Shown in pieces: positions 38,810-51,209 of a DNA stretch of 64,000 nt. The position numbers and the translations under genes were made by a program. Where the stretch lies: positions 5,704,001 to 5,768,000 of the forward strand of contig NC_039510.1 in assembly GCF_003672135.1 (NCBI RefSeq), written 5' to 3'. The DNA comes from Ooceraea biroi (taxonomy: Eukaryota > Arthropoda > Insecta > Hymenoptera > Formicidae). The notes beneath the pieces are model-generated. The model saw only the letters and a list, made by a program, of their open reading frames with translations, searched no databases and was not told where the DNA came from. The stretch's first letter is position 1; each line of letters opens with the position of its first letter.

Positions 38810-41800
38810 GATAGCTGCTCGTCAGTTGACATTGGTGCATGGGGAAAAAAAGTGTCAACGTCTCGCTTGCGATCGGAAAGAAATTTATCTCGAGCCGGGT
38901 TTATCGTCATTAAATATCCGCTCAAATACACATTCACGCAAAAGTTCAAGTTTTCAATATGATTTCTCAGAAGCTTATGAAATACTATTTTCAAGTTGCG
39001 TTCGGAGGAACTGAGAGTCTCGAGTGCTGCCAGCTTGATATTAAAAATTCGAAGAGATTTGAAACGGACGTAATTTCCATTTTTTCCCCCTCACGACGAT
39101 ATTTTGCGACAATATTATTGCAGCGATTATCTCGCGCTATAAAAAAGATCATTTTATAGCGCGTCATGATAGCCGATCGATAGGCAGTACTACGCAGCTA
39201 AGAAATTGTGAGCCGAAAGTATCAAGCGTACCCGCGAATACGCAAAGTAATGGAACACCAAAGCGAAAGTTACGGATACTTCGGTACCGTTGTGTAGTAC
39301 CGTTGCGCTCGTGTGTACGTCGGCGCTCGCGTAAAAGCGCGCGCCTCTAATTATTCGTCAGAAACTCGTGGGGCGAAAATATCGGCTTGTCGTTGCAAAA
39401 ATACCGCGGAGAAAAAGCTCGAGGCACCGTGATTGACCGTGCGCGCTCGCCGTGATTTTCACGGATTTTCCATTGCGCGGTTTTCTTCTCTTGAAACGCG
39501 CGGAAACGGCGCGTGTTTGTTCTCGGTGTATTGAACTCTTTAACGATCCAAAGGGATCTCTACGATTTACAACAACCGTTTATTTAATACCGCTCGCTCG
39601 CTCGCGCGTTTCGGCTCCGCAATTAGCTTTAAATACGCACAGTATTCCGTTTTTCAAATTACATATACGCGACGAAACGCCTAAATATGTGTCAAAACTG
39701 AATCATTTTAATATCAACGTGCGGTGCGATAGTATTATTATATATAGTATATAATACATATGCATCAGCGAATAGCGCAACGTCTGAAAAATTGAATAAA
39801 TCGGAGAATAGAGAACGGAAACAATGGACATCTGAATGGACTCCGAAGGAGCTGCGAAAGCAGAATAGAATGTCAAGCGCGAATGAAATCTGCTATTTAT
39901 CATTAAGACGGCCGATACGGATCTTATCTGCGATCGGCGACTTGCCGACTTATGCGAACGGCAAACGCTACGTGCAACATCTAAAAGTGCATTTTTATCA
40001 ATGATAATTCCAAGAACAGCGTTGCCAAGGTTAAGAACAGATATTTATAGGCCGATATAGCCGCGCGCGTTCTTTCTCGTCGACATTATCAAACAACCCG
40101 GGGCGCCCTTATCGCGTCGACGTGCTACGTACTGAATAGTACCCCTGTCTCTTTCGCGCTGCAGATGCGAAGATATCGCATCAAAGTGTTCCGGCATCCC
40201 GCCAATTGCAAGCGCGCAAAAGTACGCAAGCATGTGACTCGAGTCGCGCGTTGCGGAAGTCCCGCAGTCGGATCCCCACGCGCATACGCTTGTGTATGTA
40301 CCCTCTATTTAAATATTTATCCGCGTGCATATAGGTACATATTATACATGCACCTCTCTCTCTCTCTTTCTTTCTTTTTTTTTCTACGGTCAACCCTGAG
40401 GACGGGGCACAATGCTTCAACCGATGCTCCGACTTCAATCAACGGCATCTCGATTATATCCTACCCGCAATTAGGTTGATATCGGTCAATCGCGATGTTG
40501 TACAATGTAACGTCGCTGGAGCGTACTAAGGCGCATCTGCGGGCCCGAAGCTGCGGTCCTCGTCATGGTCCCCCTGTGTAGGATAATGTCGATAACGACG
40601 TTTCTTTCGGGAGCTCATGAGAAAGCTTTTAGCGCTATACTTAATGTCCGCATTAACGATAATGTTGTTAATAAAACGCGGAATGGACGGCTGAACTACA
40701 TGGAATGCAAATTCCGTATTGTACATGTGCAACAGTGCGTGTTACACAAGAGAGTAATTATCGATCAAGTATAATGTTGCTCGCGCTCCTCGTCGGACGA
40801 TCACGGTTAAATGTGTCGTTTTATATCGAAAATGTGTCTGAGGAAAGTGTACTTTTTGGTTTCATCCACGCGAAAGTGAAAGGTGACATTGTTTTATGTG
40901 AACGAGACGTGATGCGTGATATATGTCAGTTATTCTCACAGTTGTATCTTCACGGGAGGGACTTCTCCTAGTAGCTCTCAAAACTGATCGTGATCCAGAG
41001 ACAACTGTTCTTTTGATCCCTCCAATAGAGTCTTTGCATGATAATGAGAGGATAAATAATGGAACGTCTTTCTCCAAGGATCCGTTTTCACGTGGATGGC
41101 GGTTAATTTAATGATCCGCGGGACACTCGAAGTATCATCAAAACCACGTGCTTGAGAGACAAATGGAAAAGAAAGAGAGAGCGAGAGAAATAGAGAGAGA
41201 TATTCTATATATCCGGCCCGTTGAAACGGACAATGTCGTGAGCATTCCTGGGGTAACTCAAGGAAGATTTCCCGTTATCGGCGCGCCGGGATCCCGATGG
41301 AATCCGAGTTGCGAGAGTCCTAGTCGTGTGCGGCTCTTAAGCAGATTCGCTTGTCGAAGGTGGTCGGGCTCCTTTGCGTTTCCTAGGCGTAGCGGCGGCG
41401 CGGGGCCCTCGATTTACGTTATTACCGCTCGCCGATCGGCAATAAAAAGGAGCGCAATGCGTAGTGGAGGCACGACGTAACGGGTATATCGCGAAAGGTC
41501 AGGGGTCCGCTCGCATTTCTAGTCGGAGCGGAGCCGGCGCGGAACGTTAGAACGTACGCTCTCGGCTCGCGCAACTCAAAATTATTAACGTGCGTGGCCA
41601 TTTGCGTGCGTGCGTAAGCGAGTGAGCGAGCGCACACGAACCTTTTAATATAGCAATCCAATTAACGCGCCGCGCATACCGCGCGGCCGCAGCGTCAAAA
41701 ATCCTCCCGGAGCCGTTCGCCTTACGGGGCCCGGCCAATCCGTGGGAAAACGGGCACCGCGATGACGTGTACCTGATCCAGTTCGTGGCTGCGGATCTCG

Positions 41801-42289
41801 CGAGACAGAGCGAGTTTATATGATCCAGACGTGCAATTGATGATACGCGATTGACTGGAAATTGGCGACACGTGCGCGAGATGACGTGTCTCCGCAATTA
41901 ACGCTCTCAATCGAGCAACAGTTCCTCATAAATCTCTGCCGTCGACGCGAGAATAAAGAGAAATTGGAATCGAGATAGAATCGGCAGTAATGCGTTATGT
42001 CAACGTTGAAATTTCTCGATGACACATCTCTTTCCAAATGTCTTTTGAGGATCCATGATCCGTTTTAGCGCAAGGTAGACGGTGTAGCACACTTAATCGC
42101 TTAAAAGAGCACGCAACGAGAATTTACGCGCAACCCCCTGCGGAAATGAGGATGCGTGGATTCGACGTACATTATGATCCCACGGCGGTCCGGGGTGCCG
42201 CCATCCACCCTCGGGTAACCCGGGTTAACGCCGAGGAAAGCACGAAGGATCATCACGTCATCCGGACAAAGAGGCACGTTCGTTTACGA
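38810..42289. other. gene-free stretch
   Basis: Holds the 12-bp stem-loop at 39133 and a CT tract at about 40353-40380. Two adjacent moderately protein-like plus frames (about 40770-40971 and 40923-41111) lie in different phases without a clear splice link, so they are not called. Confidence 0.4.
39133..39163. other. perfect 12-bp stem-loop
   Basis: CGCGCTATAAAA (39133-39144), a 7-nt loop, and TTTTATAGCGCG (39152-39163). Confidence 0.7.
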
Positions 42290-42666
42290 CTCGTTCGGGA
42301 AGAGGGGCGGATGGATGAGTACGAGGAGGAGGGTTCTCGTAACGAGACTACGAGGAGACGATAACACGAAGAACAAGAAGAAGAAGAAGTAAAAGGAACA
42401 AAAGACTCGAGGGAGAGAAGCAGGAGCAGGAGAACGAAGAAGCGAGGAGAAGATAGGAGGGGATGTGGAGTGCGTGAGCTCATGGTGTGTCTCGACCTGG
42501 TGCGCTTCTTCTTCTCTAGAAACCGAGACGAAGAGGCAAGGGATACCTCCTGACGGAGAAAGAGGAGGCGAAGAAGAACGCGACGGAGGGCACAAACGCG
42601 GTGGGCCTCGGGGTGGCGTCGGTTCCGGCGTGGCATGCTCGCCACTTCGCGGTGGTCGGTCCGTGT

Positions 42667-42719
42667 ATACCGAGTACCGGGTACCGAGTACCGAGTACCC
42701 GGTACCGAGTACTAGGTAG
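42667..42719. repeat. GAGTACCG minisatellite
   Basis: Short tandem units built from GAGTACC with CGG/GG connectors fill about 53 bp. GGTACC (KpnI-type) sites recur inside it. Confidence 0.8.
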
Positions 42720-43183
42720 TCAAGCAGGTAGGCGGCCGTATCGGCAGGATAGTCGGCCGGCGAGAACGCGGCCAGAGAGAGAGAGAGAACAACGAGCGAG
42801 AAGAGTGAAGCGTGGAGGAACGAACGGCGGGACGAGAGGGAAATAGGCAGAGAAAGGACCGAGAGGAATGGGGGACGGCGAGGAGAAGAGACTAGAAGAA
42901 AGGACAGAGCGGAATGTGGTAGAAAGCACGGAGGACAGAGGAGCGCCGTGGCACGCACTGGATAGGCGAAGGATGACCTGCGAAGGAAAAGGGAGGATGA
43001 TCACGACGCGAGAGAAGGACAGGACTCCTCCTGAGGAGGATAGAGGGACTCGAGATGATTCGGTAGGAAAGAGAACGAGGAGGACGGAGAGAACGGAGAA
43101 CGAAGCCAGACAAGCGGATAGTCGGGTACACCGAGCGCGCGGGTTTTGCTCGCGATACGCGCTCTCGATGAGACCGAGGGGCC

Positions 43184-43200
43184 CCGCCGCCGCCGCCGCG
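43184..43200. repeat. short (CCG)n
   Basis: About five CCG units at the purine/pyrimidine switch of domain E. Confidence 0.75.
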
Positions 43201-43600
43201 GGTTCCCCGGCGCTGGGCGCTCACGCGGGGCCCGCTGATCTGTGACCCGGATCCTCCCTACCTCAGCAACCCCGGCTACGGGTTTCACCTTAGCTCTCAG
43301 GACGCTCACCCACATACACTCGACCGCTCTCGGACGCACACGTACAGCTACGAGAATCCTTTGCACCGCACATGTGCTAGAAAGAGAAGGAGGAAGGAAC
43401 GAGGGAGAGAGGCAGCGGGTGAGGGAGGGTACATCGGCGTGCACGCATCCTTCGTCTCTGTCTCTGTTTCTCTCTTGCCTGCTTGGTCCTGGCTCTCCTC
43501 GCGAGAGGAAACTTTTTTACCGAATACGTAATTCCACGGTCAGGGTTCAGCCAATAATCTAGTTCATTCCGCAGGAACGTGTGTGCCGTGACGACGAAGA

Positions 43601-43611
43601 GGGGGGGGGGG
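43601..43611. repeat. G11 homopolymer
   Basis: Eleven consecutive G, followed by AGGGCGGG. Confidence 0.9.
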
Positions 43612-45628
43612 AGGGCGGGAGAGAGCTCGCCACGGTGTACACTATCGAGCAGGAATCTTTCTTTCCCCATCGCTCCGCTTAGTCTCTTTTTCTCCCCTTT
43701 TTCTCCCTTCACGCGCGCACCTTCATCGTTGTCTCTCTCTCTGCTTCCTCTCCCCTCGCGCTCCGCCTGCATCTCCACTCTTTATCGTTCCCCGCGCCGT
43801 TTCCTCGTAAGCTGCAATCTATGCCTCCGAGGCGCGCGATGGAATACGTACGCGTTCTCGTAGATAGCAGTGCTCTCTTCGCTCCCGCGCGTCTCCCTTT
43901 CTCCAGAGTCTTTCTCTTCTCTTCATCTTCCACCTCTCGTAGTCCTCAGTCTTCAGACTCCGGTTGCTCTTCACGAAGTGCGGTTCCGTCGATGTGTCCT
44001 TCTCTTTCTCTCTTTCTCGCATGCTTCCTTCCTCTATCTGTCTGCCTGGTCGCCCCGCTGGCTCGTTTATCACGCACCGTTCTCGCGTTTAATCAAGCGC
44101 CCGAGTCTCGAATTCTCCCGTGCGTAACTTCGCCTATCTTTGTACCTCCGGTTTTTGTCAATGTCTATGTTTGTTCGTATATCCTATCTCCTTGGAAGGA
44201 ACGCGCGGTTACGTTGGCTCCTGCCAAGCAGCGCGTTGAGCATTGCTCCTTTAATGACCTAGCATTGCAATTCGGATTCCGCTGCGAAACCGTTACGATT
44301 TCCGAGCGACTCCTCGATCATCGAGCGAATCACTACCGTCACCGCAGACATTTCTTCCGAATGTTTGAAAGATTGCGTTGATACCACCGTATCTTGCGTT
44401 TCCTTCTCGTTTTCTCTTCTTTCGTCATAATCTCGCGCCTCCGAGATTCACGTGATAACTTAAACTGCACCGTGTTTTACATCCGTTGTACCTCGAACCC
44501 CGAAGAGTTACGCGTAGACAGCGTTCTTTCCCTCCGATTGATTCCGCCCTCGTCGCGATACGCGGCCAGTCGAATCCTCAGTATCCTCCAATGCCTCTCT
44601 TCCTCCTTTTTCTCCGTCTCCGTTGCCGCGTGGTTCCTCCTCGTCGCCGGAACGAGTCCTCTTACTCGGCGACTTCTGCGGAGTGTAAATAGCGCAGCCT
44701 CCTCCCCTCGTTCTTCCTTCCTCCCTTCTTCCTTCATAGCTCTGTTCCGTTCGAGCCAGTCGTTCGTTCCGTCAATTTGTCTTTCTCTTTCAACCCGCTT
44801 GTCGCCCCTCGTTCCCGTCGTCCGCTTCGCGCCTTCGTTCCGTGCGTCGATTTCCGAGAGGCGTCGATAGTATCTTCTTCGACTTCGTTCTTCCTTTACC
44901 CTACTGCGAACCGCCCGTCCTCCTCCTTCTTCTTTTCCTTTCCCAACCTGCCGCCCCCTCTGGTCTAACCGTGCGACTCGGCGATCCTTTGTCTACCTTC
45001 GCCTGACTTTGCGCTCTCGACGGTCGTCGTGGCTCGCTCTCTCGTTCATTTGATTCGTTCTCCCCCTTTTGATTCGAAAAGCGTCGCTCTTCGTCTACGC
45101 TCGATCGACGACGCAGCGGAGCGGCTTCGATTCGCGCCTTCGATTCCGCCGAGCGGCATAAATAGCAGCCCGCCGCCGCGCTCCGGCCATCTACCCTCCG
45201 TCTTTGATCGCCCGACAGACGCTGCTACCCGGTCAATCCGTCTTTCTCTATCGTTTCTCCATTCGCCTCTTGCCCTCATCCTCTTTCTCCATCTTCCTCG
45301 CTCTAGCGCGACTCGCGTCACTTGAATCGTCAATTTCCGAGGAGAATGTAGATGGTATCCTCCTCGGCACCAACCGCCAGTCGTCCTCTTCTTTCAGGGC
45401 TGATTTGACTTTCCTTTCGACGATGCGAAGCGCGTGCGCGCGTATCATCCTGTCGACTCGTCTTCGCTACTTCGTCACTCGCCCTTCATCCTCCTGCCTG
45501 GATCGCTCGATCGAAACCGATGATCGAATCGCGTCAATTTCGCATAGTCAGCCCTCGTACGTTAGTCTTCTCCGTCACGAACAGTTTCCTCTTCGTCTCT
45601 CTCTTGCACCTAAAGGCTATACAGGATA

Positions 45629-46491
45629 AGGCACCTAAAACAGGCCACCTGAATATCTCGGTTGTTATTGGTGATAGAAAAAAATGTGTTAGACCAAACT
45701 TGCATGGTTTCGAGGGACACATAATTTGTTCTAAATAGTTTTTTATTAGGTGGACGCGTAGAGAGAGGTCATATGAAGGTCAACTTCGTTTTTTTAAATG
45801 GTATGATATGTTTTTTTACGTATCATCTAGTAGAGCGTTTGAAGATGCGCACATTGATCTACGGGTCAAAATCATTCAAGGTCACTGAAGGCTAAAATTT
45901 CTAAGTGTTAGAACTTTTTCATTTTTGAGTTTACGGTATTTTTAATAGCAGAGAACTCTAGGCAATATAAATAATAATGAATGATATTATCAACTCAGAA
46001 CTTCTCGAAAAAGAAAAAATTTCTAACGGCTAGAACTTTTCATTTCTGAATTTACGGTATTTTCAATAGCAGAGAACTCTAGGCAATATAAAAAATAATG
46101 ATAACAACAACTCAGAACTTCGCGGAAAACGAAAAAATTTCTAAGGGCTAGAACTTTTTCATTTCTGAGTTTACAGTATTTTTAATAGCAGAGAACTCTA
46201 GGCAATATAAAGTAAATTATTTTCCCTTGCAGTTGGCCTTCAGTGACCTTGAATGATTTTGACCCGTAGATCAATGTGCGCATCTTCAAACGCTCTACTA
46301 GATGGTACGTAAAAAATCATATACCATTTAAAAAGCGAAGTTGACCTTCATATGACCTCTACGCGTCCACCTAATAAAAAACTATTTAGAACAAATTATG
46401 TGTCCTTCGAAACCATGCAAGTTTGGTCTGAGACATTTTTTTATATCACCAATAACAGCCGAGATATTCAGGTGGCCTGTTTTAGGTGTCT
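45629..46491. mobile_element. foldback MITE with ~260-bp inverted arms and internal tandem repeats
   Basis: The left arm, 45629-45892, matches the reverse complement of 46236-46491 almost throughout, with only scattered substitutions and small indels. The tips read AGGCACCTAAAACAGG and AGACACCTAAAACAGG and are flanked by TA on both sides (45627-45628 and 46492-46493). A TA duplication is typical of Tc1/mariner-type insertion, so it is probably a non-autonomous derivative of that group; the superfamily call is inference. No transposase frame is present. The centre consists of tandem repeats, and the whole RNA or single strand could fold into a long hairpin. Confidence 0.85.
45895..46215. repeat. 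three tandem ~120-bp units inside the foldback element
   Basis: Three copies start near 45895, 46017 and 46135 (periods 122 and 118 bp; the third is truncated). Each contains CTAGAACTTTTTCATTT-like sequence and a conserved core GCAGAGAACTCTAGGCAAT, followed by an A-rich tail. Differences between copies show this is an old expansion. Confidence 0.85.
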
Positions 46492-48927
46492 TACTCTTTA
46501 TATCTACTTAAATAAGAGTGTATCTAGTCACGATAATTTATATCTTGTATTGGATTCTGATTCACTCTAATTTATCAAAATATTCGATGCAATTTAAGTA
46601 ATACCTATTCTCCTTTGATGTAACTTAAATTCCATTGCCACACAAATTATCAAAACCTGGCGCTCGATGGATATTTAGCGTTTTTATCGCCTCGTTCGAG
46701 CGGCACCACTCAAGCAAAAACGTCTATTCTTCGCGCCTCGCGAGTGGTCCCGCCTGCAGGCTCTCCTTTGTTAGTCGGTCGGGAACTGATCCTCTTGGCG
46801 AAGTCGCCGATTTCCGCACGCTGCTACCGCGTAATTGCGGATACCGAGAGCGCGCATAATTGCCCGCAACTTTTGCCCTTCGTCCGACGGTTCGACCCTT
46901 CTTTTTCTCCTGTCCCGCCGTCCTCCGCCGGTTTCGTCTGTCAGCACACTCAGCACCCGCTTTCGTTCCGCAGCTGAGACACGTAACGCGATGCAATGCC
47001 GAGAACGCGTTCTTCTTCAACCAGATTTCCTCGTTCGCGTTCCTAATATTCGTGCCTGACTGACCATTGCACATATCTTCGGTACGTTTAATTCGCTTGA
47101 ATTTACGCGCGAAGGTCCACGGAGGTGCGCTCTATCCCCCGATGATCACCGAACGATCAAACGATTGAACGAGAGAAATTGATGATCATCTTCTAAAAGT
47201 GAAAATCAAGGATGCACACCGTTACTTTATTTGTATTTTATCTTTTATTGCTTTTGCGCACAGAAAAGTAAAAAGCTGGATCTCTTTTTATCTTGTCAAA
47301 TAAACTGTGCTATGCATGGATTTTTTTTAGAAAAAACCTTTCGAAAAAACGATTTGACGGCGACTTAATATTCTTTGCCAATAATCGATTCTTCTCGAAA
47401 TAATAAACGAGATCCATAGAACAAAGGATTTAGTAAAGATTTAGGAAAGGATATTGCACAATTTTTTTGACGCGAATGTTTGCTCGCGAACGTTACAAAA
47501 TCATTCAGTCCGATGCAAACAGTGGTATGCAAATAAGGCGCGACGAAAGAGGATGGCGCGAGAGGATCGCTTTAATCGAGATCGGCTGTAGGTCTTCCGT
47601 AATTTTGATGCGGCCGATTGTAGCGCGGCGTGACGCGTTTAATCCGCCGTCTAACGTAACGTTCCGTAATCGGGGTTGCCCCCTCGTGTCGCGTTGCATG
47701 TAAGCTCTCTCGGCTGCGTTGCGTCTGCCCCCTCAGCCGCGCCCGGGAGGGGGCGCAATGTGTAATTGAGTTCTTAAGGAGAGATCATATCGGCCCGCTT
47801 GAAATCTTAATCCTGTTTACGAAGTTAACCCAAGTCCATTAGGTAGAGACGCGAGGCTACGGATAATCATGACTGCACACGGACGCGGCGCGCAATCTGG
47901 AGTTAAACTCATTTTTCGGCCGGGTTACGGGAAGCAGAAAGCCCGGAAATATTTTATATACGCCCTTTAACCCCCTCGGGGAAGCCCGAACCCCTCGATC
48001 CCCCGGTACCCGAAACGTTTTCCTCGCTCGGAACAGAGCGCGGATCTCTCCCGCTTGTGGTCCCTTTTACATAAAAGCCGCGCGGCTTGGCAAACGAAAT
48101 TACATCCTCGAGAATAACCGGACGCAGTTAGTAACGCAAGATGTCCGCGTTAAAGCGCGCTCTCATAATCCTCCATCCATCGTAGAGCGCTGCGGTACAT
48201 CACCGCTGCGACCACCGCCCATCAAGAGTTCGAGCTGGAACGTGATAAAAAATCGGCCGACTTACAAGGGTCGGAGGGATGGGATGGGAGGGTTGGGATG
48301 CCGAAGGACTACACAGATTACACCGGGGTCGATGGCCGATGAGGGTGAGCGAAGCGGCGAGAAATGGGGGTAGAGGGGGTGGGCGATACACAGCGGCGAG
48401 GAGACGCGCGAAGGCGGAAGGACGAACATTCAGGTAGGGGTAGTGCATCAGGGAGGGAGGGCGGGGGAGGACAGGCGGAAGGCCGGTAAGACCATGGAGA
48501 AAAGGAGCAAGGCGAACGAAGAGGGAGGGAAGGGGGGTCGGACAGTGGCCCGGTTATAAATGAGGAAAGCAATTTCCAAGCTGGCGACTTGACGAGCTCA
48601 AGGCCCACGGTGGCTGCTACTCAATGCGAGATGGAGCACGGGACGACGAGGTGGAGGACGAGAAGAGGAAGGACAGAATGAGAAAGGCTCTCTTCCTTTC
48701 TCTATCTTTCTCTCGAAAGAGAGATAAAGAGGAAGAGAGCAAGAGAGTGAGTAAGGGGACGGGGAGATACTGCAAGTGGAGATGCTCAGACGGGTGGCGG
48801 ACCAGGCAAGGCGGGATGACTGGACGAGGTAGGCAGGTATGGCGGGCGATTAATGGCTTTAGTTACTGGCGACCCAGGTCGTGGTCCTCTCCTGAGGAGC
48901 GCGTCTCACACTCTCCACTCTTCCTTA

Positions 48928-48968
48928 TACATATATACATACATACATATATATATATATATGTATAA
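48928..48968. repeat. compound (ACAT)n/(AT)n microsatellite
   Basis: ATACATAC units followed by about ten AT units. Confidence 0.85.
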
Positions 48969-51171
48969 ATGTACGTATCTACCAGACTGTCTTCAGACGT
49001 TTCCCATTATCAGCGGGACAGTTAACAGCCCCGAACGACGGCTCCTCCGACGAATTCGGCGGAACGAGCGATAAATTTCGCTCCTCGTCGAAATTCTTGC
49101 CCCTCTTCTCCACCCTCTGCTCCTCCTCTGCCTCCTGCACGACGTTCGACGCGATAAATTTTTCAATTTCATCGTAAATTCGCCAGAGCGCGAATCGCGA
49201 GCGGGTAAAGAACGCGCTCCACGAAGACTTCCGGCTGCGTCGAATCCGCCACCGTAACACGTCCGCGTAATAAGCTGTCATACGATCTCTTCCGTTTGCT
49301 TTTCAGATCGTGAGAGATCGACGTCTCTGCGATTTTACGAAGTCCGGAAATACCGGCGTAATCAGCTACGTTTCGAAATTCCGCCTATCGTGATTCAATT
49401 TGGACGACGCGCGACGCATTGACGAAGACACTTATGTTACATTATTGAAAAGCGATCGAGGTCATCTCATGATCTCATGTTAATCTTTCTTTACAAGAAA
49501 GAGATACAAGGGGATGTTCATAATTGAAAACGGTGACATAATTGAAAATGTTAATTGTAGGTCGGTTTCGACTTATCCAAAAGATTCGGATTATCGCGTG
49601 ATATGTTCAGCTTTTTCAAGCAGCGTCGTTTGATCGAGCCCAAGATCGTCATTAAAATTGCAACGCGATTTTAATCCGCGTTCATCATCGCAGGTGCAGC
49701 ACGGGTCTCGCGTAATCGGCCCTTTAATTCCTGTAAAATCGAGGGTAACGAGGGGGCTCCGTTCGTTCCTACGTCCATCCGTCTCGCTCGCTTCGCCTCC
49801 TTCCTCTCGCGCTCTCGCTCTCTTTCTACCCTCTCAGCTCTCCTTCTCGGCCCCGTACGTGTCTCCCGGTGGAGCCTAACCCGGCGCTACATTCGCGGGT
49901 GCAGGAGGCGATCGTTACACCGAAGCGTCATCAATCACCGCCGCGTCGGTTTAACTCGGCTACACGCGAGAGAGCCGGCCGTGCACGCCGCGAACTACTT
50001 TCTTCCCCGTTCGGTTTTTTCCCTCTCTTCTTTTTACATTTCGTTGCACGAGGGTGGAAAAAGGAAGCGGATAGCAAGAGACCGGCGAGAAATCGCGAAA
50101 GATCGTACGATCGTCGCCCCGGAATTCCCGTCCGCGCTTTTTTTTCACGTTTTTCTGTTCTTTCTCCTCGCGTTCTCCGCTATTAGTTTATTGCTGTTAT
50201 TACGTTACATTTATTTGTACAAGTTGTTGGTTGCACGTGACTTGATAGAATTTATATAACAATAATGTTATTCCTGGTAATATGCGGTACAAGAAAATGT
50301 GTGAAAAAGAATAAATTAATTATTACCAAATTGACGTAAGAGACCAATCGTAATCTTAACATATAAATCGCAGGAAAGTTCCGGATACGCGAATGATACA
50401 AATGACCTCCTTATGATCGGTGTCACAAGTTAAATCTAACAATAAAATATTCATCTTGTCTCGACTCTGCCGCGGTAAGTAATCTTCCTCCCGTAATCTA
50501 AAGACAGAAAAAAAGATTCAGAACGCACGATCGATACTGATATTCCGCGCCACGAGGCGATATTGTTCAACTCCTTTATTTAACCGAAAATATCATTCGC
50601 GATAATACCGTTAACTAACAGCGGCGAGTTAATATGATCCCATACGTCTCGCATAATCCATACGACTTGTTACCGTCGCTATTTCGCGCGACGTTTTGCC
50701 AATAATCAGGATGCCGACGAATATCGCTAACGGAATACGCGCGCCGGCGGATATAAAACGGGAGCGTGCCCCGAGAAGAGAGAGAAAATCGTAACGATCC
50801 CGATACGTCCCGAGATCGCCGCGAGTCTCTCGGCTCGTTTGCGCTGCTCTCGACATGGACAGACGAAGCGGAGGCCGGGTGACAGTTACGGATGGCGATG
50901 CGAGAATGCGCTCGCGGGAAAATTCAGGAGGACCCAAGGTGAGAAAGGGAAAGAGATAGAGAGAAAGTAGGGGAACAGGGAGAGAGAAAGAGAGAGATCG
51001 CGCGGTGAGAAGATCCGCACGTAGCCATCTTCTCATCGCGAGCGGGCTTACGATTTCGCGAGACGACAAAAGCCGAAATGTAGGTTGAATCATCCGACGC
51101 CACATAACAACGGCAGGCACTCGTCTCTCGCTTTTTCTTTTGCGTCTATCTTTCTCGGCCGGCAATTTGTC

Positions 51172-51209
51172 CTCCTCCTCTCTCTCTCTGTGTGTGTGTG
51201 TGTGTGTGT
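51172..51209. repeat. compound (TC)n(TG)n microsatellite
   Basis: A CT run followed directly by about ten TG units. Confidence 0.9.

Larger units (their letters stand above)
42290..45330. repeat. purine-rich to pyrimidine-rich domain E (largest)
   Basis: 42290-43115 is GA-rich. 43455-45330 is persistently CT-rich (CTCTTT, TTCCTCC, CGTTC). The transition at 43180-43440 contains a CCG array and GGGGCCC-type sequence. Frames of 100-220 codons on both strands are serine/leucine/arginine-rich. The CT-rich arm is more complex than a simple repeat and could be a transcribed CU-rich leader or intron, but no splice structure can be shown. Confidence 0.55.

Noticed and set aside
42284..42958. 224-codon minus-strand frame
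   Set aside because: Serine/leucine/proline-rich antisense of a purine tract; no recognisable domain or splice context.
43821..44870. Plus-strand frames of 150-190 codons in the CT-rich arm
   Set aside because: Composition-driven S/L/F/R sequence with no motif; overlapping frames in other phases look the same.
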